Shown: positions 28,621 to 37,297 of the stretch, piece by piece | Layout of the letters: every line of letters begins with the position of its first letter | Position numbering within the stretch: the stretch's first letter is position 1 | Assembly: GCA_013373015.1 (NCBI GenBank) | Contig: JABXIQ010000044.1 | Span: forward strand, 1-57,944 | DNA length: 57,944 bases | Origin: Kangiellaceae bacterium | GTDB lineage: Bacteria > Pseudomonadota > Gammaproteobacteria > Enterobacterales > Kangiellaceae | Reading direction: 5' to 3' | Notes under the pieces: generated by a model | What the model was told of the DNA's origin: nothing | What the model saw: only the letters and a program-made list of their open reading frames with translations | Database searches by the model: none | Translations under genes and position numbers: made by a program

Positions 28621-29046
28621 ATGCACCGTTATACCATCATAATCATTAGCCTTTTGTTTTTAGCTTATGGCTTACTCCGGTTTGGGGTTGGAAGTATGCT
28701 CTTTGTCCAAGAACTTGGATACATTAGCTTATCTTTCATTGAGGAACCTCTTGCAGATATTCATAAATTCCTAATCGAAAAGAAGGCCTCTCAACTTATA
28801 ACATTCAGCGCTCTTGGCTATGTTAGCTATATTATAGTCATGGGTGGTTTGTTAATAATTGGCGCCCTAGGTTTTATAAAAAATAATAGGTTAGGACCGA
28901 TAGCCATCGGAATGTTTTTAGGTCTTTACACGCTACTATTTATCAACTTCCAAACAATAAATTATAAAATTTGGCATCTTATAGTGTGCACTTTATTATT
29001 TCTGATAATGTTATGGGCGAAAAAGGCGCAGCTCAAAAGTACTTAG
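28621..29046 (+). CDS. Small polytopic membrane protein of unknown function
   Basis: A 141-aa protein with about four hydrophobic helices (about 5-22, 60-82, 90-108, 112-132) and short polar loops, ending in a basic tail. I recognise no family. The coding sequence is more AT-rich than its neighbours, with many ATA and TTA codons, which may signal transfer. AAGAAG precedes the ATG with usable spacing. Its 3' end overlaps the convergent DUF962 gene by 14 bases. Confidence 0.65.
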   Translation: MHRYTIIIISLLFLAYGLLRFGVGSMLFVQELGYISLSFIEEPLADIHKFLIEKKASQLITFSALGYVSYIIVMGGLLIIGALGFIKNNRLGPIAIGMFLGLYTLLFINFQTINYKIWHLIVCTLLFLIMLWAKKAQLKST

Positions 29047-29359
29047 GCCATTCTTTTTTTAATTGGCCAGTTAGCGCCATAAAAAACATTTTATAGTCGC
29101 CCCTTAATGACCATAAAGGGTAGGAAAATGTCGCGGGACGGTTCTTTTCGATAACAAAATGTCCAAACCAGGCAAAGCCATAGCCAGCAACTGGCACCAA
29201 CAGTAACCACAGCCACATGTTATTAACGATAAAATAAATTAACAGCACTAAAGAAAGAACAGTGCCTAGATAGTGGAGCAAGCGGTTACTGGGCAAGCGA
29301 TGCTCGCCCAGATAGAAAGGCCAAAACTCTTGAAAAGTTTCAAAGCGCTTTTCCGCCAT
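29033..29359 (-). CDS. DUF962/Mpo1-like membrane protein
   Basis: A 108-aa protein of the YGL010w/Mpo1-like (DUF962) family. Yeast Mpo1 is an Fe-dependent dioxygenase in fatty-acid alpha-oxidation; whether the short bacterial forms share that is not known to me. Typical segments are FWPFYLGEHRLPSNRLLHYLGT and FGHFVIEKNRPATF with conserved His residues, separated by hydrophobic helices (about 33-65). It follows the FKBP gene's orientation, starting 10 bases downstream of that gene's stop. Confidence 0.87.
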   Translation of the reverse strand: MAEKRFETFQEFWPFYLGEHRLPSNRLLHYLGTVLSLVLLIYFIVNNMWLWLLLVPVAGYGFAWFGHFVIEKNRPATFSYPLWSLRGDYKMFFMALTGQLKKEWPKYF

Positions 29360-29369
29360 TAGAATCAGA

Positions 29370-30167
29370 TTACTTATCTTCTGGGTTGATTTCTAGCAGT
29401 TCAATTTCAAAGACTAACGTCGAATTACCAGGAATTGAACCTCTATCATTTTCGCCATAACCAATTTCTGGCGGAATCACAAATTCAAACTTGTCACCCA
29501 CAGCCATGAATTGCAAACCTTCTGTCCAACCTTTGATCACTCCACCCAATGGAAAGCTAGTTGGCTCATTACGGCTAAATGAACTATCAAACTCTTCTCC
29601 ATTAATAAAAGTGCCTTTATAGTGAACTTTCACTGAGTCTTCTGCTGAAGGCTTTTCATCATTACCGCCCGCAGTAATCACTCGATACATCAAACCACTC
29701 GATGTAGTTTGCACACCTTCTTTTTTAGCATATTCAGCACGAAAAGCATCTCCAGCCGCTTTACTTTCTTCAGCTTTTTTCTTCGCTTCTTCGTCTAATT
29801 TCGCTTGATGTGCTTGCATCTTTTCATTCAAGCTATTTTGAAATTCGTGCATATTAGCAACAATTTCTTGCTCATTAAATTGTGCCGTACCAGCAAAACC
29901 ATCTTTCATACCTTGGATCACCAGATCCTGGTTAATAGTTACGCCATAATCTTTCAACGAATCGAAATTTTGCTTCATTTGATTCGAAAAATTCACCCCG
30001 ATCGAATAAGCCGCTTTCTCATACATGTCTTTAAATTCAGTTTTGCTTGTACTCTCTGTAGCCGCAACTTCAACTTTGCCATCTTCTGTTTTTGCTTCTG
30101 CTTCATCTTTTTTATCACAAGCTGATAATGCTGTAGCTAATGCTAAAACTAACGCTGTTTTTTTCAT
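29370..30167 (-). CDS. Mip/FkpA-like FKBP-type peptidyl-prolyl isomerase, lipoprotein
   Basis: A periplasmic or outer-membrane folding factor that isomerises Xaa-Pro bonds. I chose the ATG at 30167, giving MKKTALVLALATALSAC with a lipobox Cys17; the longer reading from 30215 puts 16 residues in front of it. An N-terminal dimerisation domain (about 45-150, with YSIGVNFSNQMKQ) leads to a C-terminal FKBP domain (about 160-260). The FKBP domain shows VKVHYKGTFINGEEFDSS and FVIPPEIGYGENDRGSIPG. Length is 265 aa. Confidence 0.92.
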   Translation of the reverse strand: MKKTALVLALATALSACDKKDEAEAKTEDGKVEVAATESTSKTEFKDMYEKAAYSIGVNFSNQMKQNFDSLKDYGVTINQDLVIQGMKDGFAGTAQFNEQEIVANMHEFQNSLNEKMQAHQAKLDEEAKKKAEESKAAGDAFRAEYAKKEGVQTTSSGLMYRVITAGGNDEKPSAEDSVKVHYKGTFINGEEFDSSFSRNEPTSFPLGGVIKGWTEGLQFMAVGDKFEFVIPPEIGYGENDRGSIPGNSTLVFEIELLEINPEDK

Positions 30168-30291
30168 AGTTTCAATTTTCACGAGAATAATTCCCCAATA
30201 GTTAAAAATTAACAATTTATATAATAAAATTTATATCTTAAAAGCCGCATTTTGCAGTAGATACCTACAAATTGCGAGTTTTACAATCAAT

Positions 30292-30921
30292 TTAATGACT
30301 TTTGTCATTCGCCAATAATAACACTAGAGACTGCTTCGTCACTAACTGTGCCAACATATTGACTTTCTTTAACGCAAACTGCAAATGTTTAGATTGCTGC
30401 ATCTTATTTTCAAGATAAGTCTGTAGATTATGCCGTTTTGCACTATTTTCAAGCGTACTTGACCATTCTTTACACAGTTTTTCACACATTTGCGCATCAA
30501 GTTGTGAACTCAGTCGCTCAATTACGTCTAAATTTCGCTGAGCACGCAGAAATAAGCACTGGATAGCAGCTTTTTGAATTATTTGCTCACCTTTTAGTTC
30601 GAGTTGCAAAGCCTTTTGATAAGCCTGATTAGGAGTGCTGTTATCAGGTTGAGCTTTAAGCTGTTTTCGTTTACGCCTAACCGTCTCGACCACTTGATTG
30701 ACATTCTCACCAGCAGTCTCTATCGAGCGCCAATCTTCAATGCTTAGATTAACTGATTTCAACTGACACCAAATCGCTAGCAGTAGGTAGTTCACGTTTA
30801 GATGATAACTGTCTTGCAAAGACAAACAGAGCTTGCGTACTTGCGTATATTGATAAACGTCGCAAGACCATTGCCAAAAATACTCCGTTTGCGCCTTAAC
30901 AAGCTGTTTATTAAAATTCAT
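30292..30921 (-). CDS. TIGR02444/DUF2390 family protein
   Basis: A 209-aa cytosolic helical protein. The N-terminal pattern FWQWSCDVYQYTQVRKLCLSLQ followed by NVNYLLLAIW is that of the TIGR02444 family, whose function is unknown. The C-terminal half is long, Gln-rich and helical, more extended than usual. It ends 2 bases after the DUF423 gene, so the two are probably co-transcribed. Confidence 0.85.
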   Translation of the reverse strand: MNFNKQLVKAQTEYFWQWSCDVYQYTQVRKLCLSLQDSYHLNVNYLLLAIWCQLKSVNLSIEDWRSIETAGENVNQVVETVRRKRKQLKAQPDNSTPNQAYQKALQLELKGEQIIQKAAIQCLFLRAQRNLDVIERLSSQLDAQMCEKLCKEWSSTLENSAKRHNLQTYLENKMQQSKHLQFALKKVNMLAQLVTKQSLVLLLANDKSH

Positions 30922-30923
30922 GA

Positions 30924-31304
30924 TTATGATTCATTTTTATGACTCAAAACTGACCAAGCTAGACACAGCCAACTGACAATTAACAAACACCCGCCAACTG
31001 GAATGATATGACGAAAATAGACTTGCTCCGTAAGCGCATAAAAATATAATCCACCACTAAAACCAATGATGCCAAAAAACATCAACCAACCAGCCCATAA
31101 GGTTTTACGATTGGCAAACTGCTTCGCAATCAAACCTATCGCCAGCAACCCAATCGCATGATAAATCTGATAGCGAACGCCTAGTTCAAAAAGATGTAAC
31201 GCACTGGTAGAGAGCTTTTTTTCTAGAATATGACTTCCCATAGCTCCCAAGGCTACGGCCAAAGCCATAAACATAGAGCCATGTAAAATAAATTTCTTAC
31301 TCAT
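30924..31304 (-). CDS. DUF423 family membrane protein (YgdD-like)
   Basis: A small inner-membrane protein with four helices. Typical family features are ALGAMGSHILEKKL near the N-terminus and GVRYQIYHAIGLL. E. coli YgdD is 131 aa; this is 126 aa from the ATG at 31304, or 129 aa from the ATG at 31313. The function is unknown. It is divergent from the acyltransferase gene. Confidence 0.9.
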   Translation of the reverse strand: MSKKFILHGSMFMALAVALGAMGSHILEKKLSTSALHLFELGVRYQIYHAIGLLAIGLIAKQFANRKTLWAGWLMFFGIIGFSGGLYFYALTEQVYFRHIIPVGGCLLIVSWLCLAWSVLSHKNES

Positions 31305-31403
31305 ATTCAACATTATAGTAATCTAGTAACACTAGTTTGCTTTGCGATGAAAAACATTATGGCAAAAATTATCGGCATTGTAATTAAGTGATTAGCAGGT
31401 AAA

Positions 31404-31499
31404 ATGAGCAAAACCCTTGATTGTGCTCAATTTTGTCAGACACTCAGAATACAACTCACGCACCAGCAAGCAACCTGCCTGAGAAACCGCAAGGTTTAG
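31404..31499 (+). CDS. Possible 31-codon leader ORF overlapping the acyltransferase start
   Basis: An ATG at 31404, preceded by AGCAGGT, opens 31 codons in a different frame from the acyltransferase and ends at TAG 31497-31499. It could be a leader peptide, or mark the true start of the acyltransferase after a frameshift. Confidence 0.25.
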   Translation: MSKTLDCAQFCQTLRIQLTHQQATCLRNRKV

Positions 31500-32959
31500 G
31501 CGCATTTTTTATTGCTTTGATTTTTGCATTCCTAAAGATTCTTGCTCGTCTGCCATATCCTATTTTAAATGCTATTGGCCGTACCATCGGGCGCCTAATG
31601 TATTTGATCAAGAAGCGCCGCCAAGTGGTGGAAGCTAACCTGCGCTATTGTTATCCGGAACTGAGTTTTGATGAGCGACAAAAATTATGTAAAGCACACT
31701 TCCTATCATTAGGCACTGGTTTTGTTGAATTGATGGTTGCTTGGTATAAGCCTTTCAAAGATTTAGAAAAATACCATGAGGTTAAAGGTCTTGAGCATTA
31801 TCAAAAAGCGCTAGAATCTGGACGCGGCATTTTATTCCTTGGTTACCATATTACCAGTTTGGAGTTAGCAGGGGCCTTAATGTCAAAGTATCTAGACTTT
31901 GCTGCTTTTTATCGCCCCAATAAAAATAAAGCCTTGGATTATCATATCCAAAAAGGTCGCAACAATAGAACGCAAACCATTGGGCGTAATGATATTCGCT
32001 CGATTGGCAAATGGCTAAAAAGCGGCAAACACTTGTGGTTAATGCCCGACCAAGACTTTGGTCATAAGGGTACCGTATTTGCACCTTTTTATGGCAAGCC
32101 GATGTCAACTATCACTTCCCCCATGCGCATTGCAAAACTGGGCAATGCTATTGTTTTGCCGGTTAGTTATCATAAAAATAAGCAAGGCAAAATGGTCATT
32201 GAAGTCTTGCCAGAGATTCAGTTTACCGGTGATGATGAGATTGATTGTAGCATGACCAATAAAATCCTTGAGGTATGTATCGATCAAGCACGAGAGCAAT
32301 ATTACTGGGTGCATCGCCGCTTCAAAACACTCCCAGAAGGTCAACGTGGTATTTATCAACAAAGGCCACCTAAAGTAAAAACTATTACTGCTGAACAACA
32401 CGATGGCGCCTTATATTCTGGAAAAATCATTTCTCGCATTAATAGCTTACCCAAACTCGTTGAAACCATTGACGGCCAAACCCTAAATCTGTTCCAACGC
32501 CGTACCAGCTTCGGTATTGATATCACGTTGCAAGAATTACAAAATATGCTCCAAAAATGCTACTTACTGGCTTTCCGCGGTTTCTATACTATTTCGCCTC
32601 AAGAATTTACTTATTGCGCCGAGCGACAAGCCTACTTACTTCGCTATCAACAAATTCCAGGGATCAGCTTACAGCACATTCCGTCAGATAAACACCAAGC
32701 AACAGCAGTTTTGTTAGGAAATTGGTTGGGACAATTGCATAATGAAGGTGTTTACTTAAAAGATATTCGTCAAACTAACATTCAAATATTACCTAATGGT
32801 AATTTCGTATTATTGAACCCGACGGAGTGTCAATTTTTTGAAAGCTCGCTAAACGAAAAACTCAAAAAGAAAGATCAACTTTCCATGTTAAATGCCATTG
32901 ATCTGTTACAACAAGAATCCTGTATAAAACTTTTTAACGAACAGTATCAGTTACATTAA
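31421..32959 (+). CDS. LpxL/LpxM-like acyltransferase fused to a degenerate kinase-like domain
   Basis: The N-terminal two-thirds is a lipid A late acyltransferase-type protein. A membrane anchor lies near 28-45, with RRQVVEANLRYCYPEL, the catalytic HX4E (His143-Glu148) and the C-terminal signature QYYWVHRRFK (293-302). About 200 extra residues follow. Residues 434-468 (LGNWLGQLHNEGVYLKDIRQ and TNIQI) resemble the catalytic loop of LPS kinases such as KdkA, but the catalytic-loop His is replaced by Leu445 and the metal-binding DFD is LNP. This tail is therefore probably a pseudokinase or a binding domain. The start is TTG 31421; an in-frame TGA immediately precedes it, so a missed frameshift to the ATG at 31404 is possible. 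Confidence 0.85.
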   Translation: MCSILSDTQNTTHAPASNLPEKPQGLGAFFIALIFAFLKILARLPYPILNAIGRTIGRLMYLIKKRRQVVEANLRYCYPELSFDERQKLCKAHFLSLGTGFVELMVAWYKPFKDLEKYHEVKGLEHYQKALESGRGILFLGYHITSLELAGALMSKYLDFAAFYRPNKNKALDYHIQKGRNNRTQTIGRNDIRSIGKWLKSGKHLWLMPDQDFGHKGTVFAPFYGKPMSTITSPMRIAKLGNAIVLPVSYHKNKQGKMVIEVLPEIQFTGDDEIDCSMTNKILEVCIDQAREQYYWVHRRFKTLPEGQRGIYQQRPPKVKTITAEQHDGALYSGKIISRINSLPKLVETIDGQTLNLFQRRTSFGIDITLQELQNMLQKCYLLAFRGFYTISPQEFTYCAERQAYLLRYQQIPGISLQHIPSDKHQATAVLLGNWLGQLHNEGVYLKDIRQTNIQILPNGNFVLLNPTECQFFESSLNEKLKKKDQLSMLNAIDLLQQESCIKLFNEQYQLH

Positions 32960-33180
32960 TTGTTAGTGAGAGCTTTTTTGATTTGATGCTTTACTTGAGC
33001 CGTTGAAATTAAACTCATTGCTTTACGATTATGCACTCTAGTCCGCCATTTGATTTGCTCGGCGTTAAGCTTTAGAAACGTTTTAGTAGCATTTTCAAAC
33101 TGATCAACCGTGTACTGCTGATTAAGATAAGGGCCAGATAGTCGACTTGAAGCCACTGCGTAAATTTCAAAAAAATTCAT
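32956..33180 (-). CDS. Small protein translationally coupled to the MATE transporter
   Basis: A 74-aa protein of no recognised family, rich in basic and polar residues. The ATG at 33180 overlaps the MATE stop in an ATGA arrangement, which decides this start over the upstream in-frame one at 33195 and argues for real translation. It contains no membrane segment. Its 3' end overlaps the convergent acyltransferase by 4 bases. Confidence 0.65.
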   Translation of the reverse strand: MNFFEIYAVASSRLSGPYLNQQYTVDQFENATKTFLKLNAEQIKWRTRVHNRKAMSLISTAQVKHQIKKALTNN

Positions 33181-34565
33181 GTTAATTTTTTGCAATGCCT
33201 TAATTGTCCAACACTAACATAACACCCGCTCTGAATACCCCTATTCAAAAAGTGCCAAGAGGTTAGAGCTCGCATAACCATAAATGCAAAATAAGCCCAC
33301 CATAGACCATGATTAGCATATCCTTTTGTTAAAAAATACCCTGGAATAAACCCAAACCCAACGGCTAATAGCATACTATTTCGCATGGTTTTAATGGCTG
33401 AGGCACCAATAAAAATACCATCTAACCAGAAACTCCAAATGGACACCAGCGGCACAAGAACAATATAGATATGATAATCTTGTGCGTTAATTATAACGCT
33501 TTCTATATCCGTAACCCAGCCTATAAATATTGGTATGAAAAGTAAAAAGCACATGCTAAACAACATGCTGATAATCAATGACCAAAAGCCGCCAACGCTG
33601 ATGCTGGCTCGAAATTCACGCCAGTTGTCACGACCTATGGCTTTGCCAACTAAAGCTTCTACTGCGTTGGCAAAACCATCTAAGCCATTAGCAATGACTA
33701 GTAAAAAGTTAAGCAATATGGCATTGACCGCCATAATGCTATCGCCTAATTCTGCACCTCTAGCGTGAATAGTAAAGAATACCAGCTCCAATGCTAATGT
33801 TCGGATCAATAAATCTTTGTTAAGACCTAGTAAGTATCGTAATTTGCTCCATGCTAAATAAACTCGATCCATTAGCGGATGTTGACGTAACAGTTTTACC
33901 AGTAAAATAACACCAACCACAAAACCCACAACTTCTGAGATGACACTAGCTATTGCAACCCCGTCAACACTCATGCCAACAACTTTAACAAAGTACAGAT
34001 CAAGAATGACGTTGCTGATATTAATAACAAACAGCATCAAAAAGGGAACTCGGGCATTCTGCATTCCTAAAAACCAGCCAATCATTACCGCATTCAGCAG
34101 CGTGATAGGTAAGCCCCAAATCCGAGTGTTCCAATAAGTCAGAACACCTTGCTCCACCTGTTCAGAACCATCAACCCACCACAAAATAACATCAATCAAC
34201 CAAGGATTAATCAGCAACACTACAAGTGCAATAATCAACGCCAATAAACTGGATAGGTATAACCATTCATGAATTTTTTGATTGTTTTGCGCGCCATAAG
34301 CTTGCGCTACAAGCCCGGTTGTAATCATGCGCAAAAAGCCCATGGTCCAAATAATAAAGGTGAATAGCGCGGCTCCAAGCCCAACAGCCGCTAAATGAAA
34401 AGGTTCTGGCAAATGCCCCATAACGGCTGAATCAACTAACCCAACCAGTGGCACTGTCATATTGGACAACAGCATCGGCAAAGCAATTTGCCATATAGCT
34501 TTATGCTGCTGTCTTTGTCGAAGATCTTGCTTAAAAGTCGAGAGTGACCATAAGGACATACGCAA
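33177..34565 (-). CDS. MATE family efflux transporter (DinF-like)
   Basis: A 12-helix cation-coupled multidrug/organic cation exporter of the inner membrane. The first helix has LPMLLSNMTVPLVGLVDSAV, and the pseudo-repeat after residue 230 has the matching RTLALELVFFTIHARGAELG. The VDSAVMGHL motif fits the DinF subgroup. Length 462 aa is normal. AGG at good spacing supports the ATG at 34565. It lies 23 bases upstream of the sco1 stop side, same strand. Confidence 0.9.
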   Translation of the reverse strand: MRMSLWSLSTFKQDLRQRQQHKAIWQIALPMLLSNMTVPLVGLVDSAVMGHLPEPFHLAAVGLGAALFTFIIWTMGFLRMITTGLVAQAYGAQNNQKIHEWLYLSSLLALIIALVVLLINPWLIDVILWWVDGSEQVEQGVLTYWNTRIWGLPITLLNAVMIGWFLGMQNARVPFLMLFVINISNVILDLYFVKVVGMSVDGVAIASVISEVVGFVVGVILLVKLLRQHPLMDRVYLAWSKLRYLLGLNKDLLIRTLALELVFFTIHARGAELGDSIMAVNAILLNFLLVIANGLDGFANAVEALVGKAIGRDNWREFRASISVGGFWSLIISMLFSMCFLLFIPIFIGWVTDIESVIINAQDYHIYIVLVPLVSIWSFWLDGIFIGASAIKTMRNSMLLAVGFGFIPGYFLTKGYANHGLWWAYFAFMVMRALTSWHFLNRGIQSGCYVSVGQLRHCKKLT

Positions 34566-34588
34566 GACCTAATGAATAGTGTTGGGTA

Positions 34589-35254
34589 CTACTTTAGCTC
34601 AACTTGTGAGCGTAAAATATTGTAATCGCTAGCAACCAAACTAATTAAATCTTCCTTTGGACCTACCTCATCAGGAGAAATTAAAGCAAAGCGACGGCCC
34701 AGTGGATCGATAATAAACCAACGTGCAGTATGTTCAACTAAATAATTATTAGGATCATCATGCCCTGGAACCTTAAAGAAGCTAACACCAATTGATTGTG
34801 TCAACTTGCGCGTTTCTTCTATTGAACCCCTAATGCCAATAAAATCTTTATTAAAGGCTGGAACATATTTTGCTAGTCTTTCTAAAGTATCGCGCTCTGG
34901 ATCTACCGAAACCATGACCACTTGAGTATCAACTAAAAACTCTGTATCCACTTTTTTTAGAACTTGATTAAGATTACTCATTGCTGTTGGGCAAACATCT
35001 GGACAAGTAGTAAAGCCAAAAAATACAAGACTCCATTTTCCTAAAAAATTCTTTTCATTGAACGGATTGCTTTTGTGATCTTGTGCTGAAAAGGCATCAA
35101 GTGAGCGTGGCTGTTCAAAAGTACGAATTAACTCCATTTGCTTTTCTGCAAATAGAAATTTATATACACTTGCGCCAACCATTAATGAAAAAAGTGCCGC
35201 GATAATTATAGCTACTCGCGAGCTTCCTGTACTATATTTTGCCTTAAAAATCAT
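34589..35254 (-). CDS. SCO1/SenC copper chaperone
   Basis: A membrane-anchored, thioredoxin-fold protein that delivers copper to the CuA site of cytochrome c oxidase. One N-terminal helix (about residues 13-34) precedes the domain. The CxxxC motif is Cys84/Cys88 (TTCPDVCPT) and the ligand His is His175 (VEHTARWF). The ATG at 35254 shares its A with the ctaB stop (TAATG), giving 221 aa. It is the last gene of the oxidase assembly operon. Confidence 0.94.
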   Translation of the reverse strand: MIFKAKYSTGSSRVAIIIAALFSLMVGASVYKFLFAEKQMELIRTFEQPRSLDAFSAQDHKSNPFNEKNFLGKWSLVFFGFTTCPDVCPTAMSNLNQVLKKVDTEFLVDTQVVMVSVDPERDTLERLAKYVPAFNKDFIGIRGSIEETRKLTQSIGVSFFKVPGHDDPNNYLVEHTARWFIIDPLGRRFALISPDEVGPKEDLISLVASDYNILRSQVELK

Positions 35255-36198
35255 TACGCTAACCATGTTAATAAGAAAGGATTGAGGTAGTGATCAACCA
35301 ATAAGAATACAAACAGGAAGGTTAAATAACCAATCGAAACGCCAAAGGTTTTCATTGCAATACCTTCACGTTGCTTGTACTTGAGCACTACTGTGTAATA
35401 TAAGAACCATAAACCCAAACCGATAGCTCCCACCAAATAAATGACGCCACTCATATGCGTCAGATAAGGTAGTAAAGTCGATAGAATTAGTAAGATTGTG
35501 TATAACACTATTGATGTTTTAGTGAAATCTTCACCATGGGTTACGGGCAACATTGGAATTTCTGCTTTGGCGTAATCCTCAATTCTATGAATGGATAAAG
35601 CCCAAAAATGTGGTGGCGTCCAAGTAAAAATAATCAACACCAATAGCCAAGCGTGCGGATCTGCAGAGCCTGTAACCGAAGTCCAGCCTAGTAATGGCGG
35701 TATTGCGCCTGATAATCCACCAATCACAATATTTTGCGGCGTAGCACGCTTTAAGAACATTGTGTAAATAAAGGCGTATCCAACTAAACCACCAAGAGTC
35801 AGAACCGCTGTTAACGGATTAACCAAAAACCACAACAATAGCATGGCTATAATTGCTAATACCGCAGAAAAAATTATCGCATTGCGCGGACGCACTCGAC
35901 CTTGAGCTACTGGACGCTGCATGGTGCGCGCCATCATGGTATCAATACGCGCATCAACCACATGGTTAACCACTGCCGCAGCCCCAGAAGCTAATGCAAT
36001 ACCAATAGTACCAAATACTAAAGCACTCAAAGGTGGTAACCAACTGACTGTTACGTCATTGGCTAGAAACATTCCGACGATAGCCGTAAACACTAATAAA
36101 TAAACTACCTTCGGTTTAGTCAGTTCGTAGTAGTCACGCCAGGTTATGGGGCGAGAATCCATAGGTTGAGAATTTGACACTTTATTTTCAGTTGCCAT
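35254..36198 (-). CDS. ctaB: Protoheme IX farnesyltransferase
   Basis: Adds a farnesyl group to heme b to make heme o, the precursor of heme a. It is a UbiA-type polytopic membrane enzyme with about 8-9 helices. The prenyl-Mg binding motif NHVVDARIDTMMARTMQRP is clear. Length 314 aa is typical. It overlaps ctaA by 11 bases upstream and sco1 by one base downstream. Confidence 0.96.
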   Translation of the reverse strand: MATENKVSNSQPMDSRPITWRDYYELTKPKVVYLLVFTAIVGMFLANDVTVSWLPPLSALVFGTIGIALASGAAAVVNHVVDARIDTMMARTMQRPVAQGRVRPRNAIIFSAVLAIIAMLLLWFLVNPLTAVLTLGGLVGYAFIYTMFLKRATPQNIVIGGLSGAIPPLLGWTSVTGSADPHAWLLVLIIFTWTPPHFWALSIHRIEDYAKAEIPMLPVTHGEDFTKTSIVLYTILLILSTLLPYLTHMSGVIYLVGAIGLGLWFLYYTVVLKYKQREGIAMKTFGVSIGYLTFLFVFLLVDHYLNPFLLTWLA

Positions 36199-37282
36199 GT
36201 TTCCCCCTAAACTGCCAGCTCACCACAAAATTCACAGCTAACATAGTCAGTAATAAAATTGCACCACCACCGTTATGCGCCACCGCCACATACAGAGGTA
36301 AAGCAAACACGATATTACTTATACCCAATAGCATTTGCGCTACTAATACTAATGCCAGCGCGCGACCAAAATGACGCAATAGCACACTGTCACGCTCACG
36401 GATTAACAATATCGCCAACAAACCAATAACTATGAAAACAATATAAGCGCCAATACGATGGGATACATGAATAGCCACTTTTTCAGCATGAGTTAACACG
36501 CCGCCCTCATAATTAATGAAGGTTTCGCCGCGTGCTTTGGCCAAATCAGCTTCAAACTTTTCTTGTTCGTGAACCTTAAATTCATCAAACTCGAAACCTT
36601 TCTGCCATAGATCAAAGCCACCTTTAAAATCGACATTTTCAGTCCAACCCGAATTACAGAATGGTAACTGAGTACAGGAAATAGCAGCATAATTTGATGC
36701 GGTCCAGCCACCTAAAGCAATTTGACCAATGACTACTATCAAACCCACTAGCGCCAAGAGTTTGAATTTTTTAGCCACCACTTGCGATAAAGAGACGATT
36801 TTTGGTCGCAGCTGTAAGACATACAAAAACAGTAAAGACAATATGGAAAAACCACCTAATAGGTGCAACATGACAATAAATGGATGAACCTTTAATGTCA
36901 CTGTCCACATGCCTAATAAACCTTGTAATATAACCAACGGCAACAAAATACTTGGCAACAATACAGGTATCGACGGATCCTTGCGGCGCCCAAGCCAAGC
37001 ACCGATAAATAAAATGACAATAACTAAGCCAATACCACTTGCGAAATAACGGTGGATCATTTCTGGCCACGCTTTTTCAGCTTCAAAATATTGGTTATAT
37101 TCAACTTCGGCTTGCGCAATATAATCTGCATCTGCAGGTACTGTGTAATGACCATAACACCCCGGCCAGTCTGGGCAACCTAGACCAGCATCACTCAGGC
37201 GAGTCCAAGCTCCCAGCAAAATCACGCATAACGCGAGTAAGCAGGCGAAAATGGTTAGACGGCGTAAAGTTCTTTTTTGCAT
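36188..37282 (-). CDS. ctaA: Heme A synthase (COX15/CtaA family)
   Basis: Oxidises the heme o methyl group to the formyl of heme a. It is a polytopic protein with conserved His in helices and the loops CPDWPGCYGHY near the N-terminus and SCTQLPFC after helix 4. Length 364 aa fits the proteobacterial COX15 type. It overlaps ctaB by 11 bases and follows the 37298 gene by 15 bases. Confidence 0.94.
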   Translation of the reverse strand: MQKRTLRRLTIFACLLALCVILLGAWTRLSDAGLGCPDWPGCYGHYTVPADADYIAQAEVEYNQYFEAEKAWPEMIHRYFASGIGLVIVILFIGAWLGRRKDPSIPVLLPSILLPLVILQGLLGMWTVTLKVHPFIVMLHLLGGFSILSLLFLYVLQLRPKIVSLSQVVAKKFKLLALVGLIVVIGQIALGGWTASNYAAISCTQLPFCNSGWTENVDFKGGFDLWQKGFEFDEFKVHEQEKFEADLAKARGETFINYEGGVLTHAEKVAIHVSHRIGAYIVFIVIGLLAILLIRERDSVLLRHFGRALALVLVAQMLLGISNIVFALPLYVAVAHNGGGAILLLTMLAVNFVVSWQFRGKHGN

Positions 37283-37297
37283 CTGTTAGTCCCCGCC

